From Bacteroidota bacterium (GTDB lineage Bacteria > Bacteroidota > Rhodothermia > Rhodothermales > Bin80), in contig JAPPGC010000040.1 in the NCBI GenBank assembly GCA_028875125.1, forward strand, positions 1-49,008: a stretch of DNA of 49,008 nucleotides. Reading direction: 5' to 3'. This document shows positions 1 to 9,214 of this stretch, one piece after another. The first letter of the stretch is position 1. Each line of letters opens with the position of its first letter. The notes beneath the pieces are model-generated. The model was not told the DNA's origin. It searched no databases and saw only the letters and a program-made list of their open reading frames with translations. The position numbers and the translations under genes are program-made.

Positions 1-110
1 ACGCATGCTAATGTAGCTCAACCAGCCGGGATAGTCCTACTATAAGATCTATTTGTACCATGGGGATAAAGTGTGGTGGAACCAATAGGAAACAGCCAAT
101 CTCTCTTCAA

Positions 111-665
111 TCAAGGTAGATCAACTTCCGGCAGCCAGTTCAGGCCATGGTCGCCAAGAACTTTGAACTGAATATAGCTACCAGTTGCCACGATCACTTC
201 TATCCGGATATCTTGATATGTGATGATTGTGGGTCCTTCATCTTCAAGGGGATATTCCAAGTCAAGGTAAAAAGCGGGTTGAGCAATTGCTCGGTTGTTA
301 ACTCCAGAATACTCTCGATACGCAACCTTGATATTTGATCCCGATTTGCCGGTATATGTAAGCGTTCCAATGAAGTTAAATGTTTTGGTTATACTGGGTG
401 TCTCGTAAACCGGAGCAAAGATACACCCACAAGTAGTGTGAATGTCGAATGTCTCGATTACGTTGGATGCGTGTTGCAGATACCGGTGTACCCCAGATGT
501 TTGATGAGTTTTTTCGACAACTAACATTTCGCTGCCAACACGGGCGATGAGGGGTTGGTCAAACTCGTAATTTGTCTCAACAAGAATTTGACTTGGGGAA
601 CAGGACGCCAATACACTGGAAGTAATGATAATTGCAATGAGTGCGGTTTTAGTGTTATTGATCAT
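111..665 (-). CDS. Putative lipoprotein of unknown function
   Basis: The 184-residue product begins with a short basic start, a hydrophobic stretch (about residues 8-19) and a lipobox ending in Leu-Ala-Ser-Cys, so Cys22 is the likely lipidated residue and the mature protein should be membrane anchored. The rest is soluble and looks beta-rich, with a Cys-Gly-Cys motif (in TTCGCIF) about halfway along. I recognise no family. It stands alone: nothing on the same strand is close upstream, and decayed transposase sequence lies beyond its 5' side. The lipoprotein call is well supported; function is unknown. Confidence 0.6.
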   Translation of the reverse strand: MINNTKTALIAIIITSSVLASCSPSQILVETNYEFDQPLIARVGSEMLVVEKTHQTSGVHRYLQHASNVIETFDIHTTCGCIFAPVYETPSITKTFNFIGTLTYTGKSGSNIKVAYREYSGVNNRAIAQPAFYLDLEYPLEDEGPTIITYQDIRIEVIVATGSYIQFKVLGDHGLNWLPEVDLP

Positions 666-979
666 GGTCGTTCATGTGAATGTAGAGTTATCTACGTGAG
701 TTTCTCATCCTTTAATAAACCAAACAAATAATGGGCCAAACAAAGGTCGTCATCGCTTTGGCTCAGTGATCTATAGGCCATTAACGTCATTGCCCAATGT
801 TCAAATACGCTGACTCAATCGGCCACGCGGCCTGAATTAACCCAGAAATTTTTCCCCAAGCTCAATTTGGTATACAGATCCCCATTTTTATGTCGCACTG
901 CGACGCGTGAGAGTAACATTCACCCAGGTATAATCAAAAGACCAGGTGCTATTTGCCTCTTCGCAGCACTCGTTCATTA
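666..979. other. Non-coding stretch upstream of the lipoprotein gene
   Basis: AT-rich sequence between the start of the minus-strand lipoprotein gene and the decayed IS110-type transposase on the plus strand. It must hold the lipoprotein promoter, but I cannot pick out a convincing site. No ORF here looks like a protein. Confidence 0.4.
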
Positions 980-1453
980 GATCTACATTGTCATGTACAA
1001 CACTCTTTTTCTGGGGCTGGATACCCGTAGTGCAGCCGTGTTCAGGCAGCAGTAGATCGGGTTCGGGTCTTGCGGTCTCTACCGAGGCATTTCAAGCTTC
1101 GGAGTTTGTGCTGAGTGCTCATGAGGTCAGTCCACCTAGGAAACACAAGTACGTAGCCTTGGAGGAGTCTTCTCTCTTGGGTTGGATTGCCAAGGTTCTA
1201 CACCCGTATGTAACCGAGGTGATCGTGCGTTATCCTTTAAACAATTAAAGGATCGGTCGTGGTGGTTACAAATGTAGCCTTACCGGTGTCATCGAGCTAT
1301 TTCACTTACCTCGGTTGGATGAATCGAAGTCTGTCTACTATGCAGATGAAGGCCATCAGGCAGATTTCAAGATTGCAGTCCAGCAGTATTTATGCGTTCG
1401 GAACGATTATGCCAGATATGATAGAGTGGGCAGGTTTCAAAGCCGGGCCTAAT
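980..1453 (+). pseudogene. Decayed IS110-type transposase, N-terminal half
   Basis: Three frames together read like the N-terminal DEDD domain of an IS110-family transposase. From about 980 one frame gives DLHCHVQHS. A second frame gives LGLDTRSAAVFRQQ. A third gives VALEE...LLGWIAKVLHPYVTEVIV, which resembles the family's pattern of a conserved Glu followed by a PYV-(V/I)-V core. From about 1265 another frame gives a continuous stretch including DESKSVYYADEGHQADFKIA and then VQQYL. Stops and frame changes separate the pieces, so no functional transposase can be made. The C-terminal catalytic Ser domain is not visible. Family assignment is from remembered motifs. Confidence 0.6.
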
Positions 1454-1686
1454 TCCACCTTGCGTTTAGCAAGACGCGGAAAAGAAAGCCGGTTTTGTCT
1501 CTCCTTATCTCTGTTGCGATAGAGCGTTCAACAGGTGAGCGCGGGTTTTCGAGTGACTCAAGGACGAGTTGGCGGACGGAACATACGTTTCCGTGGGCTC
1601 ACGAAATTGCCCTTTAATCTGATATACGGGGTCTTGCGCTCACCTTTGGTCTACGGATACGTATACAGCTCTGAGTCCGGCTCCCT

Positions 1687-1878
1687 TCCAATGCCAGAGC
1701 AGAACGAATCAATGGCAATATCCAAGAAGTCAAGACCGTTAGAAGGGGGTACAGAAAATTCGAAAACGTCCGAGGTGCGATCCTATTTTTCCATGGCGGA
1801 CTAGACCTCATATCCATCAATATTCGCGGTAGAACCAGTCGCATGAATTATTGGAACAATCTTACAACTAACTGTTAG
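1687..1878 (+). pseudogene. ISL3-type transposase C-terminal remnant
   Basis: The frame from 1687 to the TAG at 1876-1878 encodes SNARAERINGNIQEVKTV, then RRGYRKFENVRGAILFFHGG and LDL. This resembles the end of ISL3-family DDE transposases, where a conserved Asn/Glu-rich helix (AExxNxxIQ) is followed by an RGYRxFxNFR motif and a hydrophobic end. Nothing resembling the upstream catalytic domain can be read in frame; stops interrupt it before 1687. It lies directly after the IS110-type fragment, as if two elements decayed at one site. Its stop is only 4 bases before the next gene's ATG. Confidence 0.5.
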
Positions 1879-1882
1879 CTAC

Positions 1883-3259
1883 ATGATCCCCAATAATATG
1901 GTGAAGACTATTCTCATGTGGCCACGATTCATTCTTGCGCCATATTTCCGACTTTCGCTCTTCATTCCTCTGGCCATTGGACATGTTGCTGCTACGGCTA
2001 TCCACGCCCAAGAGATTGTCGAGGTCTCAGGTCAAGATCGATACATTGATCCCGACTTTGAAGAGGTATACCGTCTCGGAGCCCTAGAGGGCGATTCCTG
2101 GGAAATGTTCAGCATGGTGCAGAAAGTCGGCTTTGACGAGCAGGGCAACCTCTATGTGTTCGACGATGCAGGAAGTCGCTTGTCTCCAGACCTACGCATT
2201 CTAGTATTCGATGCTTCTGGAGCATTCGTCCACGAGTTTGGCACCAGGGGCGAGGGACCGGGCGAATTCATGAAGCCCAACGGGTACGCAGTTGCCCGCG
2301 ACGGCACCACGATAGTGCGGGACGGCGGTCGTTTTGTTTACCATCTCTTCGACGCATCGGGACGATTTAAGCGGATGGTCAGAAACAGGACCGGAACAAT
2401 AGAGAGCGGCGGAGGCGGAGATGCCGTGACGATTGAGGCTACGGCGGTGATGCCCATCGTGGCAGATCCCCGTGGAGAGGCCGTCTTTACTATAACGGGC
2501 GAAGCTACCATTAACATTCAGGGCAGCAATGGGACTCCGGCCAACCTCCGAACGATCGATCGGCATGCTCTTGCTGGCAATCAAGCACAGATCGAAACCG
2601 TGGCGGAAACTTGGCGACCACCGCGCGCCAATGAGTCCGAAAATGAGCAGGATATCGTAAGTTTTAGCAAGCCCAGTATATTTGAACCACGTCTCCTGTA
2701 CGATCTGCTACCGGACGGGCAGATCGTGTACTCCGATTCTTCGGCATACGCGTTGAGTATCGCGTCGGCGGAACAGGGCGACATATTGAGAACCATCACA
2801 CGTCCGTTTCGTCCCAAGCTCGTTACTCCGCGTATCGAAAAGGAGTATACGAGGCGAAAAGAAGCACGAGACGCGAAGGGTAAAAAGCGGACTCGCAGCG
2901 GGCTTCGAACCTCGCTCTCGGTTCGGGGCAAGGGTGTGGGTCAGAATCCAGCACTAGTGGAGGCGATGCTCGGAATGGAGGAAGACGATAAAACCTTCTA
3001 CAACGAAATTCCCGTAGTTGAACGATTGCAGACCACCTGGGAGGGGAGGATCTGGGTACAGCGCAGGGCTGAAGAGTTTTTTGAGGATGGTCCCATGGAC
3101 GTGTTGGCCGCTGACGGCGAATATGTCGGAACGTATCGCGCTGGCGCGACTGCGTTGCCGGATGCATTTGGTCCCAATGGTCTGACAGCCTTCATTGAGT
3201 ATGGCGATCGTGACGTGGCCAGGATCGTGGTTCGAAGGCTGCCGGAAGCTGTGCGCTGA
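1883..3259 (+). CDS. Exported 6-bladed beta-propeller protein
   Basis: A 458-residue protein with a long N-terminal region, a hydrophobic segment at about residues 20-40 and a likely signal peptidase site near Ala-Ile-His-Ala-Gln (residues 39-43). The mature part has NHL/6-bladed propeller repeats: VGFDEQGNLYVFDD, then ILVFDASGAFVHEFG leading into the turn GEGPGEF (123-129). This turn also occurs in three other proteins in the window. A basic, Lys/Arg-rich insertion lies near 315-345. Such propellers are usually periplasmic or surface binding proteins; no ligand can be read. Downstream Mets at 6 and 12 are possible alternative starts. It immediately follows a decayed transposase end. Confidence 0.7.
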   Translation: MIPNNMVKTILMWPRFILAPYFRLSLFIPLAIGHVAATAIHAQEIVEVSGQDRYIDPDFEEVYRLGALEGDSWEMFSMVQKVGFDEQGNLYVFDDAGSRLSPDLRILVFDASGAFVHEFGTRGEGPGEFMKPNGYAVARDGTTIVRDGGRFVYHLFDASGRFKRMVRNRTGTIESGGGGDAVTIEATAVMPIVADPRGEAVFTITGEATINIQGSNGTPANLRTIDRHALAGNQAQIETVAETWRPPRANESENEQDIVSFSKPSIFEPRLLYDLLPDGQIVYSDSSAYALSIASAEQGDILRTITRPFRPKLVTPRIEKEYTRRKEARDAKGKKRTRSGLRTSLSVRGKGVGQNPALVEAMLGMEEDDKTFYNEIPVVERLQTTWEGRIWVQRRAEEFFEDGPMDVLAADGEYVGTYRAGATALPDAFGPNGLTAFIEYGDRDVARIVVRRLPEAVR

Positions 3260-4049
3260 AAGAAGTCTGCAGTGAGGATCCTCACCTTTAACATTTTGAG
3301 GAGTTGACAAGGGTCAGTAAAACCTAAACCTCCCGGAGGGGGTGGGCCTCAATCGACGATTCATCCGTGAATTGTCCTGTAGGCTCGAAGTATCGGCATC
3401 CAGAAATCGTGTTTCGTCGTAGAGTAACACCCTACAACCATCGCTTTACGATTCTTAGGATATTGGGATAATTGTCGTGTCCTGCGTCCACTGCGGCGGA
3501 CATTGGTTGATTCTCCTTCCAACGTCAACTTAGTCACTGGCCAGTAAATCGCTTGGGCCTCGGATAAAGAGTCCAAGTTGACACGCTGCGGGGAGCTATT
3601 GCCGTATTGGGAGCTCCTACACTCGTACTTGTTTTCTCTCCTGGATGCCCATATTGGATTGAAAACCCAGGCCATTACCAGAGGATAATAGTTGCCAATA
3701 TGCGTGTGGGTTGTGATGTTGTTACGAATATACTTCAATCAGTTAACACCCCGATCGCATAATCCCAAATCCGGAAGTCTCAGCTTTTTCGATCAAAGCA
3801 AGTTCGGCACAATCAAAAAATTGGAAGTTCTTTGTCAGTCGAAAAAACACAAGTATTTGATCCGATGTAAACCATTGCCAATGTGGTTTCTGCCAGTACC
3901 GTATACCTCGGAATGCACTCCAAACTGCTTGCACGATCCTGCCAATCCACAGTAACGGTCAGTACGTACACAACCCTATCAGTCCAAACACACGCAGAGC
4001 GTGAATTTGAGTGCACAAACGCCCGCTTATAGAGATTAGGATTTATTTG
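3260..4049. other. 790-bp gap with no convincing gene
   Basis: Between the propeller gene on + and the next propeller gene on -, whose stop codons face each other. Several open frames of 60-125 codons occur on both strands, but none has recognisable motifs, plausible composition or a clear ribosome site, and they overlap one another. A weak inverted repeat (CCTCA ... TGAGG) lies near 3279-3300, just after the upstream stop codon, without a T tract. The sequence may be decayed coding DNA. Confidence 0.4.
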
Positions 4050-5219
4050 TCACGGAATCACCTCCTCGTAGATTAACACTTGCGGGAAAGGCGTTTCTGT
4101 CCTCAAAACAATCTTGTCGCCTGATATAGCCACGATTCCAGGAATGCTTCCAAGGTAGGTTTCCGTCCCCAAATGAGGATTAAGGCGATATGCATGATAC
4201 TTTTCCGGCGGAAAATCTCCATGCATGGAAGTAGTATCTACTACCGTAATGTGACTCACAATGAAGGCTCCATCATCATCTGTAAATAAATTAGAAAACC
4301 AGCTCTCTCCTTTTTTCGGAGGACTATATGATAACGATGGGCGACCGTCTTCAGTCAGCCGCTGCGTGACTTCTGCGGGCACAAAATTTTGCAATTTGTA
4401 CCGTTCCAGCAAATCTCCATTTCCTGTACATACATTTACTACTGGCACATTCTGCCGTATCCATGCAACCGTGTCATGTGTGTCGCTGCATGCCAGGAGA
4501 CCACGCCGTGATAATGATGCTGCGACCCACGGGTCAGGGTCCACGTACTTGTCCCCAAATGCTGTTATAAAACGCCCGGCTAAGTCATATTTGTGAATCA
4601 CCCCATCTTTTTCTGGACTATATCCGAGCACATATATGTGCCCATTCATGGCACAACCATCTACACTGTATACGTCATCATGCTGAATAAATGAATGCCC
4701 AAAGACATACTCCAATGAGTCCAATCTTCGATATATTATGACCCTTTCTTCGCGCCCAATGATCACGGCAAGACTGTCAGATTCAAGCAAATCAATGGAC
4801 TTGGGATCCCCGAACTCCCCTGGTCCATTTCCCGCCCTTCCAAAAGAACCAATGTAATCTCCTTCCGTACTGTAGATACGTACTACGGTGTATTCTCCGT
4901 CCAATATGAACACATTCTGATTGGCATCCACGGAAACCGACCGGACACTTCCCAGCATGGCATGTTGAGGACCTTCGGCCACGCCAACTCGCGAACTGGG
5001 CTGTCTTGACGACCAGTAAGATATATCGAAATATGCCGAATCGGACTTTCCCGTTACGAGGACAGTGGCATCGGGAATATTTTGGGGAGTTGGATGAAGA
5101 ACGGCTACATTTGAGTCAGGAAGCCTTCGGACCACAGTTGCTATCAGAACGATAACTATGAAAATGAAGAGCGCCCCCAAGAGAACATAAAACGAACGTT
5201 TCAAAAAGCTGCTTTGCAT
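4050..5219 (-). CDS. Membrane-anchored 6-bladed beta-propeller protein
   Basis: 389 residues. A basic start (Lys7, Arg8) is followed by one strongly hydrophobic helix at about 10-30 and then Arg-Arg, which looks like an uncleaved signal anchor or a signal peptide. The extracytoplasmic part is a propeller with repeats such as VSVDANQNVFILD and VRIYSTEGDYIGSFG, and the family turn GNGPGEF at 130-136. Two cysteines in the central blades (VDGCAMNG, LLACSDTH) might pair. It is the same protein class as the genes at 1883, 5792 and 14940 but is clearly diverged from each. A small membrane ORF lies 50 bases upstream on the same strand. Confidence 0.7.
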   Translation of the reverse strand: MQSSFLKRSFYVLLGALFIFIVIVLIATVVRRLPDSNVAVLHPTPQNIPDATVLVTGKSDSAYFDISYWSSRQPSSRVGVAEGPQHAMLGSVRSVSVDANQNVFILDGEYTVVRIYSTEGDYIGSFGRAGNGPGEFGDPKSIDLLESDSLAVIIGREERVIIYRRLDSLEYVFGHSFIQHDDVYSVDGCAMNGHIYVLGYSPEKDGVIHKYDLAGRFITAFGDKYVDPDPWVAASLSRRGLLACSDTHDTVAWIRQNVPVVNVCTGNGDLLERYKLQNFVPAEVTQRLTEDGRPSLSYSPPKKGESWFSNLFTDDDGAFIVSHITVVDTTSMHGDFPPEKYHAYRLNPHLGTETYLGSIPGIVAISGDKIVLRTETPFPQVLIYEEVIP

Positions 5220-5269
5220 CGGCGGTACTTGGTAAGGAAAATTATAAACCGCATCTCAATCTGCATCGT

Positions 5270-5401
5270 TCAGGCCACGGAAGCACTACCTACTAAACTT
5301 TCGACTATCGCTGCAATAATAAGTGCTGACAGAATCCCGATCGACACATTGTACTTCGTGTTCCGTGCATCAAATCGTTGATACCAGTTTCGATACGACA
5401 T
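5270..5401 (-). CDS. Possible 43-residue single-helix membrane protein
   Basis: A short reading frame beginning MSYRNWYQRFDARNTKYNVS and ending with the hydrophobic stretch IGILSALIIAAIVESLVG. It has a basic, aromatic N-terminus and one predicted transmembrane helix. It sits 50 bases upstream of the propeller gene on the same strand, so the two could be co-transcribed. The frame is open for about 27 codons before the ATG without another ATG, so an alternative start or a truncated longer gene is possible. I recognise no family. The support is composition and position only. Confidence 0.3.
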   Translation of the reverse strand: MSYRNWYQRFDARNTKYNVSIGILSALIIAAIVESLVGSASVA

Positions 5402-5791
5402 TTTCTGGCGAATTGTTTGCCAGTCTATAATGATTTCAATTAGCTGATTTTCCTGGCAAGCCCAACAGATTGCGCCATAAACGTTTGCTTGGTACCCGGA
5501 CTACCATTCGGTCATGCCGATCAGGTCCGGGTTCCCCCTTCGCGATCAGGTAGAGTAAGACCAATCTACGGGCATTTATGGAATTGGAACGCTCCTCCAA
5601 TGAAAAATGATACGCCCACTGAATCCGCATATCATGAGGTTTCTCTAAAGCACCATCCTCATTTTGGTAAACTCTTTGAGCGGGTGAGACATATCTTGAA
5701 GCTTCTGAGGAACATGAGATATGTGTGGATAGTGTGATTGTCACATAATTGCCTATGATGGAAGCGTTTTCTAACTAATCTGGAAGCTTCA
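5402..5791. other. Gap between divergent propeller genes, no clear gene
   Basis: Between the minus-strand membrane ORF and the + strand propeller gene. Overlapping open frames of 80-100 codons on both strands lack recognisable motifs. The 3' end (about 5720-5791) must contain the promoter of the 5792 gene, but I see no site I would defend. Confidence 0.35.
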
Positions 5792-6898
5792 ATGAAGAGC
5801 CTTAACCTGATACTTGTGGGATGCCTGTTCGCTGTTACTTCCCAGAGTATCACAGGAATACAACCTCGCGGTGATCACGCAGCCGAGATTGAACTTCGCC
5901 AGCTATTTGCCATCGGTGGCGACGCCGGGACGGATGGAGTCTTCTTCGGAAACATCGGCAGCCTGGTAACCATCGACGATGCAGGTCGTATTTTCGTAGG
6001 CGAAAAGCAGAGCCCGAAGATATACGCGTTCACCGATGAAGGTGATCTGATCAGCGAAATCGGCCAGGAAGGTGAAGCTCCAGGTGAATTCAAGTCGCTT
6101 CAAGCCATACACACGGGCCCAGGCGATACGTTGTACACGTTCGATTCTCTCCTGAGAAGAATATCGGCGTTTGCACCTGGCTCACTTGAGCTGGCCCACG
6201 CATTCACGGTTTCCAACGACTCAGTGGGCAACTATCCTTCTGGCTTCTTCGGAGCAAACGATAGCGGTTTTCTGGTAGTGTTTGAAGAATCTTCACAGGG
6301 AACGGATTCGGTACGATCGGTTCACGCCAAAATTGTAGACTGGGAAGGAGACGTTATCCAAAACCCATCAGTGCGTTTACCTGCGATAGAGTGGATAACC
6401 TTGAAAGGTCCAATCAGGGAAATGGGTACGCATATGCCTTTTGGTCGTTATCCGATTTTCCGCTTGGGTCCCGCAGAGCAAATCTACGCTGGCTCAACTG
6501 GCACAATAGACATAGCCATTATGACAGCAAACGGGATGTCGCGTGGGCAAATTACGCATCCGTATAGAGGCGCACCCGTGACCAGTAGAGATATTGAAGA
6601 GTACGTGAAGAACTATTGGGGCGATTTGCCAAACCAAATCCGAAGGGCCATGCGATACGAGAGCAGGCCTGCGTATTCTACGTTTCAAGTAGATGAAGAA
6701 GGGCGAACTTGGGTTCGGCTAACATCCGCGGACGAGGAAGCTGAAACTTCACGTTGGCTGGTCTTGGATGCTGAAAGCCGGGTGGTTGGGGAGTTGACCC
6801 TCCCTTCCTCCATAATCATTGAGGCTGTTACGTCGGAACGAGCGTACGCTACAATGGACAACTTCAGTGTAGTTGTCTACCAGATTGACGAAACTTAA
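5792..6898 (+). CDS. Exported 6-bladed beta-propeller protein
   Basis: 368 residues with a short signal sequence (hydrophobic residues 5-15). An LVGC sequence at 8-11 could be a lipobox, though the hydrophobic core before it would be unusually short. The propeller blades follow the pattern LVTIDDAGRIFVGE then IYAFTDEGDLISEIG, and the shared turn here is GEAPGEF (94-100). The spacing of signal, first blade and turn matches the other propellers in the window. It probably acts in the periplasm or on the cell surface. It could be transcribed with the downstream DciA-like gene, but a 229-base gap separates them. Confidence 0.7.
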   Translation: MKSLNLILVGCLFAVTSQSITGIQPRGDHAAEIELRQLFAIGGDAGTDGVFFGNIGSLVTIDDAGRIFVGEKQSPKIYAFTDEGDLISEIGQEGEAPGEFKSLQAIHTGPGDTLYTFDSLLRRISAFAPGSLELAHAFTVSNDSVGNYPSGFFGANDSGFLVVFEESSQGTDSVRSVHAKIVDWEGDVIQNPSVRLPAIEWITLKGPIREMGTHMPFGRYPIFRLGPAEQIYAGSTGTIDIAIMTANGMSRGQITHPYRGAPVTSRDIEEYVKNYWGDLPNQIRRAMRYESRPAYSTFQVDEEGRTWVRLTSADEEAETSRWLVLDAESRVVGELTLPSSIIIEAVTSERAYATMDNFSVVVYQIDET

Positions 6899-7127
6899 TT
6901 GAAAACTTGGGGGATTATGTGCTTACTGTTCTCCCTCACTCACAGTGATTTACGCTGCCGGAGCTTCCGTCTTAATCGTGAACCGACTCATAAATGTAGG
7001 TACCCTCCAATATTTCCAGTTAGGATATGGGTCATATCCTCATCTTTCCGCGAATTATTGCGAGGCGAGTTTTCCCCTAAATTTGAGCCTGGTTGGGTGA
7101 GTAAATTGACCTGGACACACCACGTAT

Positions 7128-7427
7128 ATGAATTCGCAAGGAAAAGGCACGCCGCATGTCCTCGGTGATCTAATGGATACTGCCATTGACGACCTCGGCG
7201 TAAGAGCCGGAGTAGATCAGTCAAGGGCAATTGAAGCCTGGCATGATATTGCAGGTCCAATTATCGCGAGAGTCACCGAACGAGTCTGGGTGCGCCGCGG
7301 CAAAATGTTTGTGGAGTTAAACTCCGGAACTTGGCGTCAGGAACTGCACATGCATCGCATCCAGTGGCGAAATCGCCTGAACGAAAAACTTGGCAAGCGT
7401 ATCATTAATGAGATCGTTTTTCGATAG
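7128..7427 (+). CDS. DUF721 / DciA-like protein
   Basis: A 99-residue protein of the DUF721 family, which includes DciA, the loader of the replicative helicase in many bacteria lacking DnaC. Visible features are the family pattern of an N-terminal helix, then AWHDIAGPIIARVTERVWVR, then a beta strand giving KMFVELNSGTWRQEL and a C-terminal basic helix (HRIQWRNRLNEKLGKRII). The length suits the short Bacteroidota-type members. It is the first gene of a + strand run into the peptidase, bactofilin and ATP synthase genes, with 56 bases to the next gene. The family call is firm; a helicase-loading role is by analogy. Confidence 0.75.
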   Translation: MNSQGKGTPHVLGDLMDTAIDDLGVRAGVDQSRAIEAWHDIAGPIIARVTERVWVRRGKMFVELNSGTWRQELHMHRIQWRNRLNEKLGKRIINEIVFR

Positions 7428-7483
7428 TTGCCCCAAATCTCTCAGACAATTGATTAATCTGTGAGTCAAGGCCTTAAGCAGAA

Positions 7484-8410
7484 ATGATATCTGTGTGGCG
7501 TAAACTTGTAAACTTCTGGATCGAGGTCTTCTGGCGGTCCGACCGGGGGCGACGCGTTATGGTCTGGAGGGGTGTTCAGGATGGGGATCAGGACGAACTA
7601 TATAGCGAGTTTTTTCCTGGGCGGATAGGTGCGCGAACAGCCTTTTTTGTCACACTCGGGATATACACCATCCTCATTTGCGGTGCCACGGGCCTCACGC
7701 TTTATCATGGGTTGATCCCCGGCCTGGATATTCGCGAACTCCGGCAAAATACGATGTTGTTCTCCTCGCGCCTCGATGCACTGGAGGATTCGATAGACTC
7801 ACAGACCCAGTATATAGCCAACATTCGGCGTTTGATGACTGGGGATTTGGATCCCTCACACACGGGTATCTTATCGGACACAACCGCCTCCATTGAGCCG
7901 ACCGCACCAATTCCGACGGCTCTATCGGTTCAGCAGGAGGACGACGAACCGCCTGCTCTTCCGCTCCTTCGCTTTTCAATTGATGAGTCCCCCGCATCCA
8001 TGTCCTCACCGGCTCCAATCAACTACCTGGCAAGTCTTGCTTTGCCAGCGTTACCACCGGTACAAGGCTTGATCACGCGTGGATTCGACGCTCAGCAAGA
8101 GCATTATGCAATTGATATCGCAGTCACTGAAGGCACAGTGGTTCACTGCATCGGTGACGGATATGTTGTCTTCGCAGATTGGACTTACGAAGGAGGACAT
8201 ACCATAGTCGTTCAGCATGCCGATGGATATGTTTCAGTCTATAAGCACAACCAGCGCTTGCTGAAACGAGTAGGTGACCGGGTTGGCGTCCGTGAGAGTA
8301 TTGCGGTCAGTGGAGATTCCGGTGAGTATACATCAGGACCACATCTCCATTTTGAGTTGTGGAACAATGGCTTAGCACAGGATCCAATCCCCTACCTGCT
8401 CGGATACTGA
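7484..8410 (+). CDS. M23-family (LytM) metallopeptidase, membrane anchored
   Basis: 308 residues: a cytoplasmic N-terminus with many basic residues, one transmembrane helix (about 50-72), a coiled-coil-prone linker (RELRQNTMLFSSRLDALEDS), a Pro/Ala-rich spacer and a C-terminal LytM domain. The catalytic signature is complete: His and Asp in EHYAIDIAV (about 206-211) and HLHFE near the end (about 286-290), so zinc binding and peptidoglycan endopeptidase activity are expected. In related genomes such an M23 gene is found beside bactofilin, whose polymers position cell-wall hydrolases; the bactofilin gene follows here after 48 bases. Confidence 0.85.
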   Translation: MISVWRKLVNFWIEVFWRSDRGRRVMVWRGVQDGDQDELYSEFFPGRIGARTAFFVTLGIYTILICGATGLTLYHGLIPGLDIRELRQNTMLFSSRLDALEDSIDSQTQYIANIRRLMTGDLDPSHTGILSDTTASIEPTAPIPTALSVQQEDDEPPALPLLRFSIDESPASMSSPAPINYLASLALPALPPVQGLITRGFDAQQEHYAIDIAVTEGTVVHCIGDGYVVFADWTYEGGHTIVVQHADGYVSVYKHNQRLLKRVGDRVGVRESIAVSGDSGEYTSGPHLHFELWNNGLAQDPIPYLLGY

Positions 8411-8458
8411 AACTTGAATACCTTTGTTCTTGTAACATAAACCCTGATCTAACCTTAC

Positions 8459-8938
8459 ATGACTCCCATGGCGAAAAAAAATCAGCAAGCAGCCCTTGTT
8501 CGCAACTCAAAGGACGCACCAGGTGCTGCCAACTTGAATATCATCGCGGATGGATCAGTTATTGAGGGCACATTCAGCACCAGTTCTGACACCCGGCTAG
8601 GAGGCAGAATTGAGGGAGATATCAGGGTTGACGGTCTTCTGCTCATCACCGAATCAGGCGTAGTCACGGGATCCGTAAGGGCTGACAATGCTAATATAGC
8701 AGGCACGGTAAATGGAGAGATTAGTGTTGTTAAGAAGGCGCTGCTGACCAGCTCAGCCAACATTCAAGGACACATATACACAGATCGTTTGGTTATTGAA
8801 GAAGGAGCCACCTTCAATGGCGAATGTCAGATGGGACACAAGGGCAAGCCCGCCCTGTCAGACTTCTCACAAACCCCCATCACAGACAGTGAGCGCGTGG
8901 AAATCAGCAATGAGCGACTGGCAGAACAGCATTCGTGA
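8459..8938 (+). CDS. Bactofilin, polymer-forming cytoskeletal protein
   Basis: 159 residues with the bactofilin (DUF583) beta-helix: repeats of Gly-spaced strands such as GRIEGDIRVDGLLLITESGV then VTGSVRADNANIAGTVNGEI, flanked by disordered N- and C-termini. Bactofilins form nucleotide-free filaments at the membrane and organise wall-modifying enzymes; the M23 peptidase gene just upstream is a likely partner. A second ATG three codons in (MAKKNQQ) could be the real start and fits the typical basic N-terminus better. The 3' end overlaps the start of the next gene by 29 bases. Confidence 0.88.
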   Translation: MTPMAKKNQQAALVRNSKDAPGAANLNIIADGSVIEGTFSTSSDTRLGGRIEGDIRVDGLLLITESGVVTGSVRADNANIAGTVNGEISVVKKALLTSSANIQGHIYTDRLVIEEGATFNGECQMGHKGKPALSDFSQTPITDSERVEISNERLAEQHS

Positions 8939-9134
8939 GGCTTCCCCCTATCTGAGCCTCGGTGCACAGGTAGCAATGACCATGGTTGCGTTTGTGGTCG
9001 GTGGATATTTTCTGGACCGGTTCCTGGGAACGATGCCGTGGTTCATTCTGGCAGGCGCCATTCTCGGAATGGTTTGTATTTTCGTGCGCCTGATTCACAT
9101 CGCGAACAACAGTGGGGAAGTCAACAAACAGTAG
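8910..9134 (+). CDS. AtpZ/AtpI-type ATP synthase accessory protein
   Basis: 74 residues with two transmembrane helices, the second ending in FVRLIHIANN. The helical hairpin with GGYFLDRFLGTMPWFILAGA matches the AtpZ (F0F1-ATPase gene 1) family, which sits before atpB in many bacteria and is linked to rotor-ring assembly or Mg2+/Ca2+ transport. I chose the ATG at 8910 (MSDWQNSIREAS) because everything upstream in that frame overlaps bactofilin and has no family resemblance. The 29-base overlap with bactofilin suggests translational coupling. Confidence 0.75.
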   Translation: MSDWQNSIREASPYLSLGAQVAMTMVAFVVGGYFLDRFLGTMPWFILAGAILGMVCIFVRLIHIANNSGEVNKQ

Positions 9135-9214
9135 CCATGCGGGTTTACCGGCCTTGCATGCGCCATTGCTCTCATTCGAGACCCATTTCGTAAATTCGTA
9201 GTTAAAGCGTCGCC

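Noticed and set aside
1535-1804. 89-codon plus-strand open frame
   Set aside because: It overlaps the ISL3-type remnant in another frame, which shows family motifs while this frame shows none.
3361-3738. 125-codon minus-strand open frame
   Set aside because: No recognisable motif, no clear ribosome site and composition unlike a protein; treated as non-coding.
5436-5744. 102-codon minus-strand open frame between propeller genes
   Set aside because: Overlaps a plus frame of similar length; neither shows family features.
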